Source: Armatimonadota bacterium
Lineage (GTDB): Bacteria; Armatimonadota; JAAZEB01
Length of the DNA stretch: 7,943 nucleotides
Assembly: GCA_012841485.1 (NCBI GenBank)
Contig: DUUU01000252.1
Span: forward strand, 1-7,943
Direction: 5' to 3'
Below the pieces are notes generated by a model, which did no database searches, was not told the DNA's origin, and saw nothing but the letters and a program-made list of their open reading frames with translations. Both the position numbers and the translations under genes were made by a program. Shown here in pieces: positions 6,622 to 7,943 of this stretch (its first letter is position 1; every line of letters starts with the position of its first letter).

Positions 6622-7302
6622 GTGGTGGATGAGATTCGCGCGGATTTCGACCGGATTGCCCGGCTCTCGACTAGGGAACGTTGGGACCACAACAACCACT
6701 ACCATCGATACCTGCTGAAGCACGCGCCACGGCGCTGCGAACTCGCCCTCGACATCGGCTGTGGCGCCGGGGAGTTCACGCGACTCCTGGCCGCGCGCTC
6801 GCATCGCGTTCTCGCGTTGGACCTCTCCCCGGAGATGATCCGCATCGCACGCCAGTGCTCGGCCGGATGCACCAACATCGACTACCGGGTGGCCGACGTG
6901 ATGCAGTGCGCGTTGGAGGAAGGCGCCTACGATTGCATCGCGTCCATCGCCACCTGGCACCACCTTCCCTTCGCGGAGATCGCCCGAAAGGTGAGGCGGG
7001 CGATCCGACCGGGTGGAGGCCTCCTGGTTCTCGACCTGTTCCAGGGGAGCCGCGCGGATCGGGTGATGAGCGCCCTGGCGGTGCCAGTCAATATTGGGAT
7101 GCGCCTGGTTCGAGGGCAGGGCCTGCGGGTGCCCGCGGAGATCCGCGCGGCGTGGGATGCTCATGGCCGACACGATACGTACCTGACGTTCGCGGAAGTG
7201 CGCCGGCTGTGTGCCGCCGAGCTACCGGGGGCGATCATCCGACGGCATTTCTTCTGGCGCTACTCCCTGGTCTGGCGCAAGCCGGCAGGCGACGCGGGAT
7301 AG
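6622..7302 (+). CDS. Class I SAM-dependent methyltransferase
   Basis: The 226-residue protein has a standard Rossmann methyltransferase layout. Motif I is LALDIGCGAGEF (residues 41-52, the glycine-rich AdoMet loop). An acidic residue ends strand 2 (Asp67 in VLALDLS) and contacts the ribose. ADV at 91-93 marks the adenine-binding region, YDCIASIATWHHLP is at 103-116, and the post-motif RAIRPGGGLLVLDL is at 126-139. The acceptor substrate is unknown; motifs of this type occur in UbiE/BioC-like and many small-molecule methyltransferases. Codon use is like the neighbours and the frame is intact. It starts at GTG after GAGAGGAGG and is followed after 145 bases by a membrane protein on the same strand, so co-transcription is possible but not shown. 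I see no link in sequence to the export cluster. Confidence 0.88.
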   Translation: MVDEIRADFDRIARLSTRERWDHNNHYHRYLLKHAPRRCELALDIGCGAGEFTRLLAARSHRVLALDLSPEMIRIARQCSAGCTNIDYRVADVMQCALEEGAYDCIASIATWHHLPFAEIARKVRRAIRPGGGLLVLDLFQGSRADRVMSALAVPVNIGMRLVRGQGLRVPAEIRAAWDAHGRHDTYLTFAEVRRLCAAELPGAIIRRHFFWRYSLVWRKPAGDAG

Positions 7303-7381
7303 GCGTGCCCCCGAAGTGTGGCGGGAGCGCCCCCCGGGAGCGCCGGGGACGCGCCCGGCAGATAGGAAACGGAGCCCTCGA

Positions 7382-7399
7382 GCGGGAAAAGAGTCCCGC
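7382..7399. other. Hairpin downstream of the methyltransferase gene
   Basis: GCGGGA (7382-7387) and TCCCGC (7394-7399) make a perfect 6-bp stem with a 6-base loop in the 145-base gap 7303-7447. No T-run follows, so it is a possible but poor terminator. The same gap holds a 9-base direct repeat, GGGAGCGCC, at 7323-7331 and 7336-7344. Confidence 0.3.
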
Positions 7400-7447
7400 C
7401 TGTGGGGCCGTGCGCACTGCGGGGAGAAGAGAGAAGGAACGCGATAG

Positions 7448-7943
7448 ATGCCGGCAACGGAGGAGAAGAGACAAGAGTTTGAACTACCGGCGAAGGAGCC
7501 GAACGGCATTCCCTGGCGGGCGCTCCTGATCGGAACGCTTCTCATGCCCCCGCTCACCCTCTTCGGGCATCTCTCCTATGTGATCGTGCAATCTGCCCGG
7601 TGGACCGCCGATACGCTCTTGCGCGGCCCGGTGGTGTTGCTCTTCCTGCTCGTCTCCTGGTCGCTGGTGTGGCGTCGATTCTCGCCGCGCCTGAGCCGGA
7701 CGCTGGCGCTCTCTCGCTCGGAGATGGTGCTCATCTACCTGATGGTGACCGTGGGCACCGCGCTCGCGGGCGAGTGTTGGGCCGTGTATGTCGTGCCCGC
7801 GCTCCTCAACACCGCGGCATACCAGGCGGAGACGGCGCGCCCAGAGTGGGCCGCGTGGCTGGGGGATTCCCCCTCCTGGTTCGCCGTGCAGGACCCCGAG
7901 GTGATCCGCCAGGCGCATCGGGGAAACGCGTCGCTTTACCGGG
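7448..7943 (+). CDS. DUF6785-like multi-pass membrane protein (3' end missing)
   Basis: ATG 7448 follows AGAAGGA (7432-7438, 9-base gap) and the frame stays open for 165 codons to the window edge. After a charged cytoplasmic start of about 20 residues there are hydrophobic segments at about 22-46 (ALLIGTLLMPPLTLFGHL), 58-76 (PVVLLFLLVSWSLVW) and 91-120 (MVLIYLMVTVGTALAGE and following). The LSRSEMVLIYLMV helix start, the ALAG motif and the later WFAVQDPEVIRQ...GNASLY segment match my recollection of the DUF6785/DUF6784 family of large membrane proteins, whose function is unknown. The family name is from memory; the membrane topology is seen directly. Being cut off, nothing can be said about its C-terminal domains. 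Confidence 0.72.
   Translation, partial: MPATEEKRQEFELPAKEPNGIPWRALLIGTLLMPPLTLFGHLSYVIVQSARWTADTLLRGPVVLLFLLVSWSLVWRRFSPRLSRTLALSRSEMVLIYLMVTVGTALAGECWAVYVVPALLNTAAYQAETARPEWAAWLGDSPSWFAVQDPEVIRQAHRGNASLYR

Noticed and set aside
6681..7529. 282-codon + strand frame overlapping the methyltransferase.
   Set aside because: It is Arg/Gly/Pro-rich with no motifs; the overlapping frame has a full AdoMet-binding pattern and a good ribosome binding site.
1..7943. CRISPR arrays, tRNA/rRNA genes, insertion sequences or attachment sites.
   Set aside because: No spaced direct repeats of array type, no tRNA-like cloverleaf or rRNA core sequence, and no transposase or integrase-like protein were seen on either strand.

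Overview
The window is GC-rich DNA, densely packed with genes, from a Gram-negative-type (diderm) bacterium. Diderm status follows from an outer-membrane DUF481 barrel and a TolC-family outer-membrane factor. The last gene resembles the large multi-pass DUF6785 family, which I associate mainly with Armatimonadota and Planctomycetota. An Armatimonadota-like host is therefore my best guess, but it rests on family recollection and codon/GC appearance only.

Bases 1-5838, all on the + strand, form a secretion cassette: the end of a DUF481 outer-membrane barrel gene, a TolC-family outer-membrane factor, a peptidase-containing ABC exporter with two N-terminal cyclic-nucleotide-binding domains, and a HlyD-type membrane fusion protein. 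Together the last three would make a type I secretion apparatus. The C39 protease would cut a leader from a peptide cargo, the ABC motor would drive export, the fusion protein would span the periplasm and the TolC-like protein would form the outer-membrane exit. The tandem cNMP-binding domains suggest gating by a cyclic nucleotide. No cargo peptide is visible in the window.

Two lesions break this cassette as written. The TolC-like frame has no N-terminal third: recognisable homology begins abruptly where the DUF481 gene stops, one frame over, at a CTT-TGA-C sequence. The exporter is split by a frameshift near base 3865, inside a 13-base pyrimidine run, which separates the protease and most of the membrane domain from the ATPase. 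Either the system is decaying, or these are assembly/sequencing errors, or, less likely, recoding is used.

Bases 5861-6409 hold a convergent (- strand) 2H phosphoesterase (2'-5' RNA ligase family). A divergent SAM-dependent methyltransferase follows at 6622-7302, then the start of the DUF6785-like membrane protein at 7448, which runs off the window end. The gaps at 1634-1760, 6410-6621 and 7303-7447 are short and hold only ribosome-binding sites, small hairpins and a short palindrome.
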